Positions 27,219 to 36,822 of a DNA stretch of 64,000 bases are shown piece by piece (within the stretch, counting starts at the first letter, position 1; each line of letters begins with the position of its first letter). The DNA comes from Ruminococcaceae bacterium UBA3753 (GTDB lineage: Bacteria > Bacillota > Clostridia > Oscillospirales > Acutalibacteraceae). The stretch covers positions 1-64,000 of the forward strand of contig DFGJ01000021.1 of NCBI GenBank assembly GCA_002372375.1, in the 5' to 3' direction. Below the pieces are notes generated by a model that had not been told where the DNA came from, searched no databases, and was given only the letters and a program-made list of their open reading frames with translations. A program made the position numbers and the translations under genes.

Positions 27219-28022
27219 ATGAGAAAGTTTTTTGTTCTTTTCTATTTTACGATTGCTTTGCTTTGCATTGTACCGTTTTCGTTTGTGTTTTCTGAAGAGC
27301 CTAAGGTTGTTCCGGATGCCCCAGCTGAAAAAAGTGAATCTTACTCCAAAAACCCATCAGGTGTGCAAGTTCCCCAAAAGGTACAGCCGGCTGATTCTTC
27401 TCCGAGGGGTGCTAAAAATAATTTAGAAGTGCGCCACAATGAACGGAGTGATGTTAGTCAGGCAAAAGGTAGTGCCAGTCAGCAGAATAAATATGCTGCG
27501 CCTGTAGCGGTGGAGAGTACGGAGAAGTCTGAGCATAATTCAGTTCCGCGAGCTGAGCCTAAAAAACGTGAAAATACGGGTTCTAGTAAACCGCCTGTTT
27601 TTAAAGTCGAAAAAAAAGTGGACGGTAAGGCAGCCGCTAATGTTGATGCTACCAAAAGTAAGTTAGTTGGAGCACCAGAATCAACTGGGTCAGACAAAAA
27701 AGTTGAGCAGAAAAGTGACGGAGTACCTATACCTGCCGCAGAGCAAAATTGTAAGCCTGACGACTTGCCGGAAGTTGAGGCGGGAGAGGTGATTTTGCCA
27801 CAGGTGGTAGCCAAACGTGATGAACGAGTGCCAGCTAGTTTACCACTTGTGGCTGTGGCGTGGCTTTTGATCCTCGTGGGAATACTAGGTTTTATTTTTA
27901 TTATCGTTAAGTCTGCACGCAGGAAGAGCTCAGCTGATGGTTTCCCCATGGATAATTCAGATTTGGGTAGCAAAAAAGGTGGGAGCAAAAAGCGTCTGCT
28001 GCCGGAGAAATATTATCGATAG
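27219..28022 (+). CDS. Exported low-complexity protein with C-terminal membrane anchor
   Basis: 267 residues from the ATG at 27219, eight bases after GAGG; the GTG at 27213 is less likely. The first 27 residues are a signal peptide (FFVLFYFTIALLCIVPFSFV then VFSEE). A disordered stretch of about 185 residues rich in Lys, Glu, Ser, Pro and Ala follows, with a single Cys. Next comes a membrane segment (LPLVAVAWLLILVGILGFIF) and a basic cytoplasmic tail. This is the topology of a surface-displayed spacer or stalk with no globular domain. It is unlike any family I know, and its role could be structural or host-facing. Confidence 0.75.
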   Translation: MRKFFVLFYFTIALLCIVPFSFVFSEEPKVVPDAPAEKSESYSKNPSGVQVPQKVQPADSSPRGAKNNLEVRHNERSDVSQAKGSASQQNKYAAPVAVESTEKSEHNSVPRAEPKKRENTGSSKPPVFKVEKKVDGKAAANVDATKSKLVGAPESTGSDKKVEQKSDGVPIPAAEQNCKPDDLPEVEAGEVILPQVVAKRDERVPASLPLVAVAWLLILVGILGFIFIIVKSARRKSSADGFPMDNSDLGSKKGGSKKRLLPEKYYR

Positions 28023-28302
28023 TTCTCTCTTCCTGGTGGCATCTTCCGCTGTGTTGGCTTTCTGCTGGGTTCTCATCTTTTAGAAGGTTGTGCACTGTTT
28101 TATGTGCTTGGGGGTTCTGCTTAAATTTAAGTGATTGTGTCGCAATTTGTGAAAAAGTTGTGCGTAAATTGTTTTTCTAAGTATATAATTACGTCAGATA
28201 GCCTTTCACCGGAGTAGAGTGCAATTTTTTAATTTTAAATTCATTTCTGAAATGACTAGCATAATATGTAAACAAAATGATTATAACACAGAAGGAGTTT
28301 TT

Positions 28303-29283
28303 ATGAAAAATACCTGTTCATTGATTTTGGCTGCAGGTACAGGAACTAGAATGTTTACAAATAAGCCTAAAGTTCTTATGGAAGTTGTATTTAAACCAAT
28401 GATACACTGGGTCATAGATTCTGTGGCATGCGCTGGAATTCGGGATATTTGTACTGTCTGTGGTTATAGGCACAAAGAGCTAGAAGACTATTTTGAAAGA
28501 AATAATATAAACACAGAAGTAATTATTCAGTCTGAACAAAAAGGTACTGCCCACGCAGTTTTTATGGCTAAAAGCTACTTAGAAAAAAATTTAGAGAAAG
28601 AGGTTTTAATACTCGCTGGCGATGCCCCATTTATAAATTCAGAAACAATAAAGAAGTCTTTTAAGCTTCATGTAAAATTGGGCAATGATGCTACTGTTAT
28701 TTCGGCGGAATTGAATAATCCTTTTGGCTACGGGAGAATAGTAAGAGATAAAAACACAAGGGAAATAATTGCTATCGTTGAACAAAAGGATGCAACTGCG
28801 GAAGTAAGTGGTATCCATGAAGTGAATTCAGGGTTGTATTGGTTTAAGGTTAAATCGCTTTTGGATATATTGCCGAAAATTAATAATTATAATAACCAAA
28901 ATGAATTTTATTTGCCAGATGCTATAAAGCTGTTAATTCGTAACGCTAAAAAAGTTGGCTCCTATAGTGTAGATGATGAAACAATTATTCTAGGTGCAAA
29001 CACAAAAGCACAGTTAAATAAATTAAATGAAATTGCTATAAAAAAGCGATTGGACCAATTGATGGCTGAGGGGGTCGATATTCCACTAAAAGACGGAATA
29101 ATAATTTCTACTGAGGTAAAGTTCGGACGCGATGTGCGTGTATTACCAGGTTCAGTTATATACGGAAGGACTAGCATAGGTTCAAATTGCACAATAGGAC
29201 CGAATGTTCTGATCAAAAATTGTTTTATAAGAGATAATACCGATGTTCAATGCGGTTGCTATGAAGATCAAACTTTAGGATGA
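28303..29283 (+). CDS. glmU: GlmU uridylyltransferase, acetyltransferase part largely missing
   Basis: GlmU makes UDP-N-acetylglucosamine for peptidoglycan. The N-terminal pyrophosphorylase domain is intact: SLILAAGTGTRM, NKPKVLMEV, QSEQKGTAHAVFMA, LAGDAPFI, NPFGYGRIVRD, IVEQKDA, EVNSGLY and QNEFYLPDAI. Left-handed beta-helix repeats begin near residue 275 (VKFGRDVRVLPGSVIYG, TSIGSNCTIGPNVLI), but the protein stops at residue 326. Complete GlmU is about 450 and carries the acetyl-CoA site at its C-terminus. The ATG at 28303 follows AAGGAG; the longer frame to 28219 is ignored. prs follows, as in many Firmicutes. The C-terminal half appears to have decayed (29330-29668). Confidence 0.9.
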   Translation: MKNTCSLILAAGTGTRMFTNKPKVLMEVVFKPMIHWVIDSVACAGIRDICTVCGYRHKELEDYFERNNINTEVIIQSEQKGTAHAVFMAKSYLEKNLEKEVLILAGDAPFINSETIKKSFKLHVKLGNDATVISAELNNPFGYGRIVRDKNTREIIAIVEQKDATAEVSGIHEVNSGLYWFKVKSLLDILPKINNYNNQNEFYLPDAIKLLIRNAKKVGSYSVDDETIILGANTKAQLNKLNEIAIKKRLDQLMAEGVDIPLKDGIIISTEVKFGRDVRVLPGSVIYGRTSIGSNCTIGPNVLIKNCFIRDNTDVQCGCYEDQTLG

Positions 29284-29329
29284 AGTATTTGCTACATTTG
29301 CTTAATTCTAACAAAAACCAACTTCTGTA

Positions 29330-29668
29330 AAAAGTAGTCATTGCAGGGATCAATATTTAAGCACTGTATTGGCGAAAATCTGAAATTCATCCCGTGAAAA
29401 CATCAAACGACCAGTTTATAGCATGAATTAATTAAAAAATTTAGATGTAAAGTCTTGAAAATTTAATGCCAATTTATCTTAGATTTTGAGCAAAAATTTA
29501 CACTTTCTAAAAAACGGTTCAACTGGAATAAATTTCCTTGTTCCACAAATTGGAGCAAAGACGTTAAAAAGACTAAAATTATCTTCTGCTGTAAAGAGTG
29601 CTGCTTATATCGAAGGTAGCATAAGACCGTATTCAAAAATTTTCATCTTGTTAATAGTTTTTTATTAA
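29330..29668 (+). pseudogene. glmU: Possible remnant of the GlmU C-terminal domain
   Basis: Between glmU and prs, pieces in shifting frames resemble the missing hexapeptide-repeat end. SIFKHCIGENLKFIP near 29351-29395 is like xSxIGENVKIGP, and GSTGINFLVPQIGAK near 29517-29561 is like GSNxxLVAPVxIGxx, the last strand set of GlmU. Stops and frame changes separate them. The matches are short, so this is a suggestion only. Confidence 0.35.
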
Positions 29669-29776
29669 ATAATATAAATAGAATTAATTTAATTATTATA
29701 TTAAAATTATCTATATATTAGCAACAAATCATGTCTCTCTAAAATCAATAGTTACGACGTAAAACGTGAAAATAAT

Positions 29777-29806
29777 TGTTTCTTTTTTCTTAGAATATGC
29801 TACAAT
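29777..29806 (+). promoter_or_regulatory. Promoter of prs
   Basis: TTGTTT (29777-29782), 18 bases, TACAAT (29801-29806), with TG before the -10 box (ATGCTACAAT). prs can thus be transcribed without glmU. Confidence 0.5.
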
Positions 29807-29887
29807 GGGAATAATCTTAGCTTTTAAACTGTGACTTATTGGTCAGTTATGTTGTTTTTGTTAATTTAACTTAGGCAAGGTGCTACT

Positions 29888-30820
29888 GTGATGGTGTCAA
29901 GTCGTTGCGTAAAAGTATTCACCGGTCGTTCTTGTGTCAACTTCACTAAGAGTCTTGTAGAGTATCTTGGAGTGCAATTGGGAAATATTGAGGTGGGAAA
30001 CTTTAGCGACGGTGAAATTAGAGTGGAACTGAAGGAAAGTGTTAGAAATTGTGTTTGCTTTATTGTTCAGTCGACCTGCCCTCCGGTTAACGAGAACCTT
30101 TTGGAGTTGTTGATTGTCGCCGATACCCTTAAAAGGGCCGGTGCGTGCAAAATAATTGCTGCGATTCCGTACTTTGGTTATGCCAGACAGGACAGGGGAT
30201 CGAGTGATTATGAACCGATTACTGCAAAACTTGTGGCAGACCTGTTGGTAACTTCTGGGATCTCTGAAATTGTAACTGTTGATTTGCACGTTCCGCAGAT
30301 ATCGGGTTTTTTCAATATACCTGTTACTGTGTTAAATGGTCAGGAAATTTTGGCCGGTTTTGTTAAAAAATCTGTCGTTCAAGAAAGAGACGATTTTGTT
30401 ATTGTTGCTCCTGATTTAGGTTCGTTAAAACGAGCAAGAAACTTTTCTTCATTGTTGGGAGACTTTCCTGTTGTTGTGGTTAATAAAGTTCGAGATAGAG
30501 TGAATGAATGTAGGGTCACAGAGCAGTTTGGCAGCGTAAAAGGCAAGAATGCTATACTTGTAGATGATATAATAGATACGGCAGGAACAATTTGCGCTGC
30601 TGTCGATGAGTTGGGTTCCCATGGTGCAAGTGAGATTTATGTTTGTGCATCTCACGGATTGTTTTCCGGGGCTGCGTGTGAAAAAATAAATAATAGGAAT
30701 ATAAAGGGTCTATTTCTGCTTGACACTGTTCCTCTAAAATGTGCTGTTCGGAAAACAAAAGTGAAGGTTGTTCCATTTTATGAAAAATTTGGAGAGATAA
30801 TGAAGAGGTTGGTGAGTTAG
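29888..30820 (+). CDS. prs: Ribose-phosphate pyrophosphokinase
   Basis: Makes PRPP from ribose 5-phosphate and ATP for purine, pyrimidine, His, Trp and NAD synthesis. Motifs are EVGNFSDGEIRVEL, FIVQSTCPPVNENLLELLI, AAIPYFGYARQDRGS (ATP-binding flexible region), VDLHVPQISGFF, VIVAPDLGSLKRAR and the PRPP loop AILVDDIIDTAGTI. Length 310. In the flexible loop the usual KxxxREPI reads SSDYEPI, a slight change. GTG at 29888 or ATG at 29891 could start it; both follow AAGG. It lies downstream of glmU in the conserved order. Confidence 0.95.
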   Translation: MMVSSRCVKVFTGRSCVNFTKSLVEYLGVQLGNIEVGNFSDGEIRVELKESVRNCVCFIVQSTCPPVNENLLELLIVADTLKRAGACKIIAAIPYFGYARQDRGSSDYEPITAKLVADLLVTSGISEIVTVDLHVPQISGFFNIPVTVLNGQEILAGFVKKSVVQERDDFVIVAPDLGSLKRARNFSSLLGDFPVVVVNKVRDRVNECRVTEQFGSVKGKNAILVDDIIDTAGTICAAVDELGSHGASEIYVCASHGLFSGAACEKINNRNIKGLFLLDTVPLKCAVRKTKVKVVPFYEKFGEIMKRLVS

Positions 30821-31147
30821 AGATACATAAAGTTTGGACTAATTGACTGTTTATTGCTTTTTATATTTTTTTGTTTCGTTGTAAAAAACTGTTGTAGTTG
30901 TTTTCTGCTTTTTGCTTTTAGTAGTGTGGTATTTTTTTAAGGTTTATATATATTTGTAATTCTGTGACTGTTTATTAAATTTGTTTTTTAACATGAGTGA
31001 GTGATGCCGTTCTTGAGTTTTTGGTTCCATTTAGGTTTAATTTTTTAATATAATATTAATTACTCGTCTTGTTGGATTGTATGGCTATACTTGGTTTCCC
31101 CTGTGTTGCGTGGTTTTAGTTTTTTGAGTAGGCATTATTGTGTATTT
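30821..31147. other. Spacer between prs and mreC
   Basis: T/G-rich. The mreC frame is open upstream to 31091, but those residues are not MreC-like. A TATAAT-like word occurs near 31050 (TTTTTTAATATAATATTAAT), possibly the mreC promoter. No terminator was identified. Confidence 0.35.
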
Positions 31148-31984
31148 ATGAAAAGGTTACTTAAAAATGAGTTTTTTGGTTTGACTTTGTCGATTTTTTT
31201 GATATTCTTGGGCGTCTGGCTTCTTAATATTGCTTCGGCTGGCAAGCTAATAGGCTCTGTGATTAATTCATTTGTTGCGCCTCTTCAAGCTATCACAAAC
31301 AAAGTAGAGAGCGTGGCAGCCGAAAGTCTAAAAAAGAAAAGAAGCGAGGAAAGTTACAAGGATGAGATTAATCAACTAAGAGATGAGTTGCGAAAATTGC
31401 GCACACTGACGGCTGATTATTACGATGTAAAGAGGGAAAATGCACAATTTTTGAAGTTTTATAATTTAAAAAAACAAGATAAAAGTTTGGAGTTTGTGAT
31501 TGCGGCGGTTGTAAGTAAAAGTCCGGGTGATCTTTTTGGTAGTTTTACAATAAATAAAGGTTATAATACTGGAATAGCAAAAAATGCCATTGTGATGACT
31601 GAATCTGGAATTGTTGGGAGGATAGCAGATGTAACGGCAGAAAGTAGCAAAGTTGTAACTATATTTTCTCCAGATTTTAAAGCTAGTGCTCTAGATGTGG
31701 TTTCTGGTGACTTAGGTATAGCGTCGGGGAATTTTAAGCTTTTTAAAGATAATCTTTTGGGGATTTTTTATTTACCTTCACAAAACAACATAAAAGCAGG
31801 TGATGTTGTTGCTACTACTGGTATGGGAGGTATTTTCCCAAAAAATTTGCCTATAGGCAAGGTAAGAGAGCTCAAGCAAGACGACTTTGATTCATCCTGT
31901 TATGCAATCGTAGAGCCGTTCATTAATTTGCGTGATATTTCTGAAGTATTCGTTGTAACCGATTTTGCCGGGAAGGAGCGCTAA
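31148..31984 (+). CDS. mreC: Rod shape-determining protein MreC
   Basis: MreC links MreB/RodA/PBP2 in the elongasome. From the ATG at 31148 the 278-residue product has one membrane segment (FGLTLSIFLIFLGVWLLNI), a coiled coil (EESYKDEINQLRDELRKLRT) and the two-lobed beta domain with SPGDLFGSFTINKGYNTGIA, VMTESGIVGRIADV and GDVVATTGMGGIFPKNLPIG. The 19 codons upstream to 31091 are unlikely to be used. mreB, the usual upstream gene, is not here. Confidence 0.94.
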   Translation: MKRLLKNEFFGLTLSIFLIFLGVWLLNIASAGKLIGSVINSFVAPLQAITNKVESVAAESLKKKRSEESYKDEINQLRDELRKLRTLTADYYDVKRENAQFLKFYNLKKQDKSLEFVIAAVVSKSPGDLFGSFTINKGYNTGIAKNAIVMTESGIVGRIADVTAESSKVVTIFSPDFKASALDVVSGDLGIASGNFKLFKDNLLGIFYLPSQNNIKAGDVVATTGMGGIFPKNLPIGKVRELKQDDFDSSCYAIVEPFINLRDISEVFVVTDFAGKER

Positions 31985-32190
31985 GCTTTTTTACATGGTA
32001 GACTACTTTTTTGTTTTTATGCAAAATATTTTTAGAGATACACCAAAATTATTTATATTGTAGCATTATGTGAAGTTCGTCGCTGTTTGTTCATGTTAAG
32101 TCCAAAAAATTTGCTTTTCTTAGCAAGTGCGTCTGGTGTCCTTTTTGTTAGTAATAATTAAACTTGTGTCTAATATTGCTGGAATAAAAG

Positions 32191-32199
32191 TGTTATAAT
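32191..32199 (+). promoter_or_regulatory. Extended -10 promoter of mreD-mrdA
   Basis: TGTTATAAT is an extended -10 element 79 bases before the mreD ATG, within the 293-base gap after mreC. It implies that mreD-mrdA can be transcribed apart from mreC. Confidence 0.45.
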
Positions 32200-32277
32200 C
32201 AAATGTGAAGTTAATATTTGAATCAGTTGTACAAAAATATATACCTTGCATATTTTTTGCTGAAGGGGTATCTAGCG

Positions 32278-32838
32278 ATGCAGAGCAAAAGCGGTGATGC
32301 AGAAATAGTAAAAAATTCTAAGGATATCTTTGAATTTATAAGGTATTTTGCATATTTTTTGGAAGTAATACTTTTTTTTGTTATCCAAAGGTGTCCAGCA
32401 ACTCTGTTTTTTTCCCTAACTGGTACACAGCCAATTTATTTAGTACCAATTGCACTGAGTATATCCATTTTGGAGAAAAAAAGTATAGGACTCTTGTATT
32501 CATTAATGCAGGGAATTATAATCGATGTGGACTTTACTTATAAATTGGGATTTTATACGATAATGTTGCCAATATTTTCGATTATTTTAAACTCATGTCT
32601 AAAAAAACGACTGCAGATGAATTCTTTTGTTTCTATTTTTTTAATTTACATTTTTATTTTGCTGACTAGTCTTTTGGAACCACTTTTTCTCTCTATTTTT
32701 ACCGAAATACATTTTGGTGCATTTGAGTACTTTAATTTTTATCTAAAAAGATCAGTCTTCACATTAATTGTTGCGCCGTTGTTTTATTTATTTAGTAGAG
32801 CAATTTCTCTTTTTTTAAAGAAAGAAGTTATCACTTAA
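32278..32838 (+). CDS. mreD: Rod shape-determining protein MreD
   Basis: A small polytopic membrane protein of the elongasome. From the ATG at 32278, preceded by AAGGGG, it has 186 residues with five or six membrane segments (FAYFLEVILFFVIQ, PIYLVPIALSISILE, FYTIMLPIFSIIL, FVSIFLIYIFILLTSLLEPL). LYSLMQGIIIDVDFTYKLGF matches the MreD pattern GLxxGLxxDxxxxxxLG. Assignment rests on this pattern and on position between mreC and mrdA. The 20 codons upstream to 32218 are less likely. Confidence 0.85.
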   Translation: MQSKSGDAEIVKNSKDIFEFIRYFAYFLEVILFFVIQRCPATLFFSLTGTQPIYLVPIALSISILEKKSIGLLYSLMQGIIIDVDFTYKLGFYTIMLPIFSIILNSCLKKRLQMNSFVSIFLIYIFILLTSLLEPLFLSIFTEIHFGAFEYFNFYLKRSVFTLIVAPLFYLFSRAISLFLKKEVIT

Positions 32839-32841
32839 GGT

Positions 32842-34848
32842 ATGGAAGTATTCAAAAAACAATACAAAGCGAGGCGATTGTTTGTAATTGTTCTTTTGCT
32901 TTTTGTTACATTTATATATATTATACGTCTTGTTGATTGGCAAATCTTAAATGGTCAGAAATATTTTGACCTTGCTAATATGAATAATACTTTCACAGTA
33001 AAAACAGAATCTTTGAGAGGAGAGATACTTGATTGTAATGGTGTACCATTCGCACAAAATATTATAGAATATAATATTGTTATAGACAGATTTGCAATAA
33101 ATGCAAATGAAGAAAATGATCTCATAGAGAGTCTCATTAAGTTGTTCAAGGAAAAAGGTGAACCATTTTTGGATCCTTTGCCTATAGTTTTAGATAATAA
33201 AACTAATAAATTTATTTTCGTTGATGGTAAAGAAGACGAAATAAAAGAGCTAAAAAGCAAAAATAAATTGAATTTAAACAGTTACGCTTCAGCAGAAGAT
33301 TGTATAAATAAGATATGTACAAAATTTAATTACTGGGAGGAAACAGATCTGTCATTACGGCGAGACGTAGCTAGTGTAAAGTATGGTATGCTGGACAAAG
33401 GATATTACCAAGCTATGAATACTTCATATACTTTTGCAAAAGACATAAAGCCTAATATTCTTTCAATAATATGTGAAAAATATCAAGGTATCGGAGCTGT
33501 CAGAATAAGTCTTTCTTCTAGACGAGAGCTCGTAAACTCAGATGTTATACCACATGTTATTGGCTTTACTGGTAAAATGTCGGCTGAACAATTTGAAACT
33601 TTCAAAAGCAAAGACGGGTACACCATAGAGGATACAGTTGGAAAGAGCGGCCTTGAAGCCACTATGGAAAGTTACCTTAGAGGGAAATGTGGAGAGAAAA
33701 GGTTAGAAATATCGAAAGAAGGCAAGCTGTTAAATACTACAGAAAGCATTAGTCCTGTTTCCGGAAATACACTATTTTTAACAATAAATTCTGATCTGCA
33801 GAGGGTTGCAAATGCATCACTAGAAAAGTATGTTAAAATGGCACACAAAAACAATGCTGATTGCAATGCAGCCGGTGTCGTAGTTATAGATCCTAGAAAT
33901 GGAGCTGTTCGTGCACTTTCTACGTATCCAAACTACGATGCAAAGAAGTATTTAGAAGATAGGAACTATTATAATTTTATAAATTCGGAAAAAACTATAC
34001 CGATTTTCAATAGAGCCATTAACGGCACGTTTGCGCCAGGTTCAACTTTTAAACCGTTGGATGCTCTTGCTGCTTTACAAGAAGGTAAAATTGCAGAAAA
34101 TGATACTGTCACATGTCACAGAATTTATTATTATCCAGGATCTAACTTTACTAATAAGTGCCTAGGAAATCACGGTACAATCCCACTCAAAACCGCAATG
34201 GCAAGATCTTGCAATGTTTATTTTTCTGAAATTGGCAGAAGAACTGGTATAGACAATATAAATAGGTATTGCAAACTCTTTGGGCTAGGTGTAAAAACGG
34301 GCATAGAGTTACCGGAATCTCTAGGGGTTATCGCCGGTCCAGAGCATAGCCAATCAGTGGGGAGAGTCTGGGATAAACGAATAACCATAAAATCTGCGAT
34401 TGGGCAATCAGATAATTTGTTCACTCCATTGCAGTTAGCGACTTACACTGCCACGATAGCGAACGGTGGGCATCGGTACAGAACTCATATAGTGAAAAAG
34501 ATTACAAATTATAAGCGGGACAAGAATATTTTAGAAAACCGCATAGAATCTCCGGAGTTATTGGCGGAAACTGGTGTTTCGGAAACAAATATAAAAAAAG
34601 TAAAAGAAGCTATGCGAGCAGTAGCAACTGGGGGCACTGCGGCTATGTTTAGTCGTTATAAGGTTCCTATTGCTGCGAAAACTGGTACAGCGCAATGCAC
34701 CGGATCAGATCACACTTTGTTTATCTGTTTTGCACCTTATGAAAATCCTGAAATCGCTATAGCGGTTGTGATAGAGCACGGAGCCAGGGGCTTTGCTTCA
34801 AAAGGCGTTGCAAAAGACATTTTAGACGCGTATTTTAGTAAAAAATAG
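32842..34848 (+). CDS. mrdA: Penicillin-binding protein 2 (class B transpeptidase)
   Basis: PBP2 cross-links peptidoglycan during cell elongation. An N-terminal membrane segment (RLFVIVLLLFVTFIYIIRLV) is followed by the dimerisation domain with LRGEILDCNGVPFAQN, the VIGFTGKM and KSGLEATMESYLRGKCG segments, and a transpeptidase domain with SxxK in APGSTFKPL, SxN in MARSCNVYFSE and KTG in AAKTGTAQC. At 668 residues it fits the family. It begins three bases after the mreD stop. The RodA partner is not in the window. Confidence 0.94.
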   Translation: MEVFKKQYKARRLFVIVLLLFVTFIYIIRLVDWQILNGQKYFDLANMNNTFTVKTESLRGEILDCNGVPFAQNIIEYNIVIDRFAINANEENDLIESLIKLFKEKGEPFLDPLPIVLDNKTNKFIFVDGKEDEIKELKSKNKLNLNSYASAEDCINKICTKFNYWEETDLSLRRDVASVKYGMLDKGYYQAMNTSYTFAKDIKPNILSIICEKYQGIGAVRISLSSRRELVNSDVIPHVIGFTGKMSAEQFETFKSKDGYTIEDTVGKSGLEATMESYLRGKCGEKRLEISKEGKLLNTTESISPVSGNTLFLTINSDLQRVANASLEKYVKMAHKNNADCNAAGVVVIDPRNGAVRALSTYPNYDAKKYLEDRNYYNFINSEKTIPIFNRAINGTFAPGSTFKPLDALAALQEGKIAENDTVTCHRIYYYPGSNFTNKCLGNHGTIPLKTAMARSCNVYFSEIGRRTGIDNINRYCKLFGLGVKTGIELPESLGVIAGPEHSQSVGRVWDKRITIKSAIGQSDNLFTPLQLATYTATIANGGHRYRTHIVKKITNYKRDKNILENRIESPELLAETGVSETNIKKVKEAMRAVATGGTAAMFSRYKVPIAAKTGTAQCTGSDHTLFICFAPYENPEIAIAVVIEHGARGFASKGVAKDILDAYFSKK

Positions 34849-35474
34849 TAAAATTTGTATAGATTTAATATATTATACAACTATTTAGGTAATTCTTTAG
34901 CACAGCGTGCTGTCGGTGCTCGGATGTAGTGATAATAATTTAAAAAAAATAACATGTCCATTTGTAGTAATCGTTGCAAGGACTTACGTTGTATTAAAAA
35001 CTATTACTGCCTATGATGCCTTTTCAAACCCTTAGTTTTTAACACATTCTATAATAATTAGACATTTCAAACTAATGAATCAAATATTTTTAATATATAT
35101 CAAAAATATTTGATATTAAAATTAACGCCTAAAGTTTTTCTCTATAAAAAAATAAACTTAAGTATAAAAATATTAGTACGTTACGATATAAAAACTATTC
35201 GTCAAGTAAAATTTTGTAATCCAAATAAAACATAGAATACAAATTATGATAGGTAGATTTAAATGCAAATAGTAATCCATAGTTTGATAGAAAACTTTAA
35301 ATATGAAAAACAAACTTTTTATATAGACTAAGAGATTGGCTAAATTGAAAAATGACTTTTATAATAATTTTTGCGGTTATGAATTTATTTTTATGTTGAC
35401 TTAATATAAATCAAAGTGCTAGACTATGCACGATGTGTTTTCACAATACTTTCAGGAGGTTTGGTTATAGGTTT
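34849..35474. other. Gene-free AT-rich span
   Basis: About 600 bases, very AT-rich, with no ORF, repeat or RNA recognised. A sequence TTGACT...ATAAATC lies near 35395-35412 and could be part of a promoter for the L,D-transpeptidase gene. Confidence 0.4.
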
Positions 35475-36308
35475 ATGGGTAGTGTTGTCAAAAGGTTTCG
35501 TGATATTGGTTCATTTACAGTGAGGTTGTTTATATCTTTTTTGATAGCGGGTAGTAGTGGAGCATTCGGGACAGGAGCAGTAGCGGGCGGAGCACAAAGC
35601 GAGCAGGCAATGGATAAGGCGTTCTACAGGTTAGAAGAGGGGGAGTTGGCTGAGAGAAAAGTTGAATGCAGGAGTAATTGTGAAAAAGTGGTGGGAGATT
35701 TGCTAAAAAAGTATAAAGGAATAGATAAAGTTAGACAAATTTTAATAGTTGTAACTGACAAGGACAAAGTTGCTGCTAATAATGATAATGAAAAGTTAAA
35801 TCAGAGTTTGGCTGAGGCATATTTTTATAAAAAAGATCAGAAGAATAACTGGAAGATGATTTTTTCAAGAGAGCTCGCTTATATTGGTAAAAATGGTGCT
35901 GGAAAAGCTGAGGAAGGTGACGGCAAAACTCCGCTCGGAGATTTTAATGTTTTGGGAGCATTTGGTATAAAAGATAAGCCGAGAAAAGTTAAGCTTCCCT
36001 ATATAAAAATTACTCCTGAAACTTATGCCTGTAGTGATGACTGTGATTTTTATAATAAAATAATTAATTTGGATCAGGTAAAGCACGATTGCAAAGGTGA
36101 ACGCATGATAGACTATGTGCCACACTACAATTATGGCCTGGTAATTGATTTCAACAAAGAAAACGATCCATCTATCGGCTCTAATATTTTTGTGCACTGC
36201 TACGGGAAGGAACCTTATACTGCGGGTTGTGTGGCACTAAGTGAAGAAAATGTTCTTAGTTTGTTGAGAAACGCTTCGCAACTGCAGATGGTTGTTTCGA
36301 TTGTTTGA
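35475..36308 (+). CDS. L,D-transpeptidase (YkuD family), exported
   Basis: The catalytic YkuD motif is present: IFVHCYGKEPYTAGCVALSE (His, then Cys in GCVALS), with the earlier KTPLGDFNVLG typical of the family. Members form 3-3 cross-links in peptidoglycan or anchor proteins. A signal peptide follows the start (FTVRLFISFLIAGSSGAFGT). The ATG at 35475 is preferred; AGGAGG lies 15 bases before it and ATAGG closer. The frame is open to an ATG at 35433. Four Cys in the middle (CRSNC, CSDDC) could form disulfides. An L,D-transpeptidase in an otherwise reduced wall gene set may mean 3-3 cross-linking. Confidence 0.88.
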   Translation: MGSVVKRFRDIGSFTVRLFISFLIAGSSGAFGTGAVAGGAQSEQAMDKAFYRLEEGELAERKVECRSNCEKVVGDLLKKYKGIDKVRQILIVVTDKDKVAANNDNEKLNQSLAEAYFYKKDQKNNWKMIFSRELAYIGKNGAGKAEEGDGKTPLGDFNVLGAFGIKDKPRKVKLPYIKITPETYACSDDCDFYNKIINLDQVKHDCKGERMIDYVPHYNYGLVIDFNKENDPSIGSNIFVHCYGKEPYTAGCVALSEENVLSLLRNASQLQMVVSIV

Positions 36309-36479
36309 AAAGTGTTTTTTTGATTTTGCATCGCTAATTCTTGTTGCCATTTGGAAAACAAATTGGGCGTCGATGTGCTTACCACGTGAGTTGTCTTGTT
36401 TATTTTTTTGTTAGAGTAAGCGCTAGACGAACAGGTTACACATATTATTGCAATTCCAAAGAAGCTATGTCATAATAAA

Positions 36480-36760
36480 AGTGACGTTAGCTTCTTTTTC
36501 ACCCGGAACAAAGTAGAAGACTTGGGCCACGTCAGCCTTATTGGTCAACAGAGTCACAGCTTTATAAAGAACGAGACATAAAACTGGTTGGGGTGGACCG
36601 TTTTCATCAGGGACGAAGAAGCAGACACGGGCTATATCGTCTTGATAGTTCAACAGAGTCACAACTTTTAAAGAACGGAACATAGGACAGGTTAGCAAGT
36701 GCTACGCGTAAGGCTGATTGCCGAAGAAGCAAACAGCATCGCAAACTACTCACAGTATAC
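36480..36760 (-). repeat. 105-bp tandem repeat with coding-like 35-residue unit
   Basis: CAACAGAGTCACA begins at 36546 and 36651, 105 bases apart, and a third diverged copy is visible to about 36760 (GACGAAGAAGCAGACAC versus GCCGAAGAAGCAAACAG). On the minus strand the ORF 36698-36465 reads two 35-residue units: KVVTLLNYQDDIARVCFFVP and KAVTLLTNKADVAQVFYFVP. The period is a whole number of codons, and changes at protein level are often conservative. This suggests the array was once, or still is, coding. No ribosome site was found, and I do not know the family. Confidence 0.6.
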
Positions 36761-36822
36761 AAAGCACTGAGCAAATAGCCAGCAATTTAAGACGAAGGCT
36801 CGATTTACCGAATATACTTATT

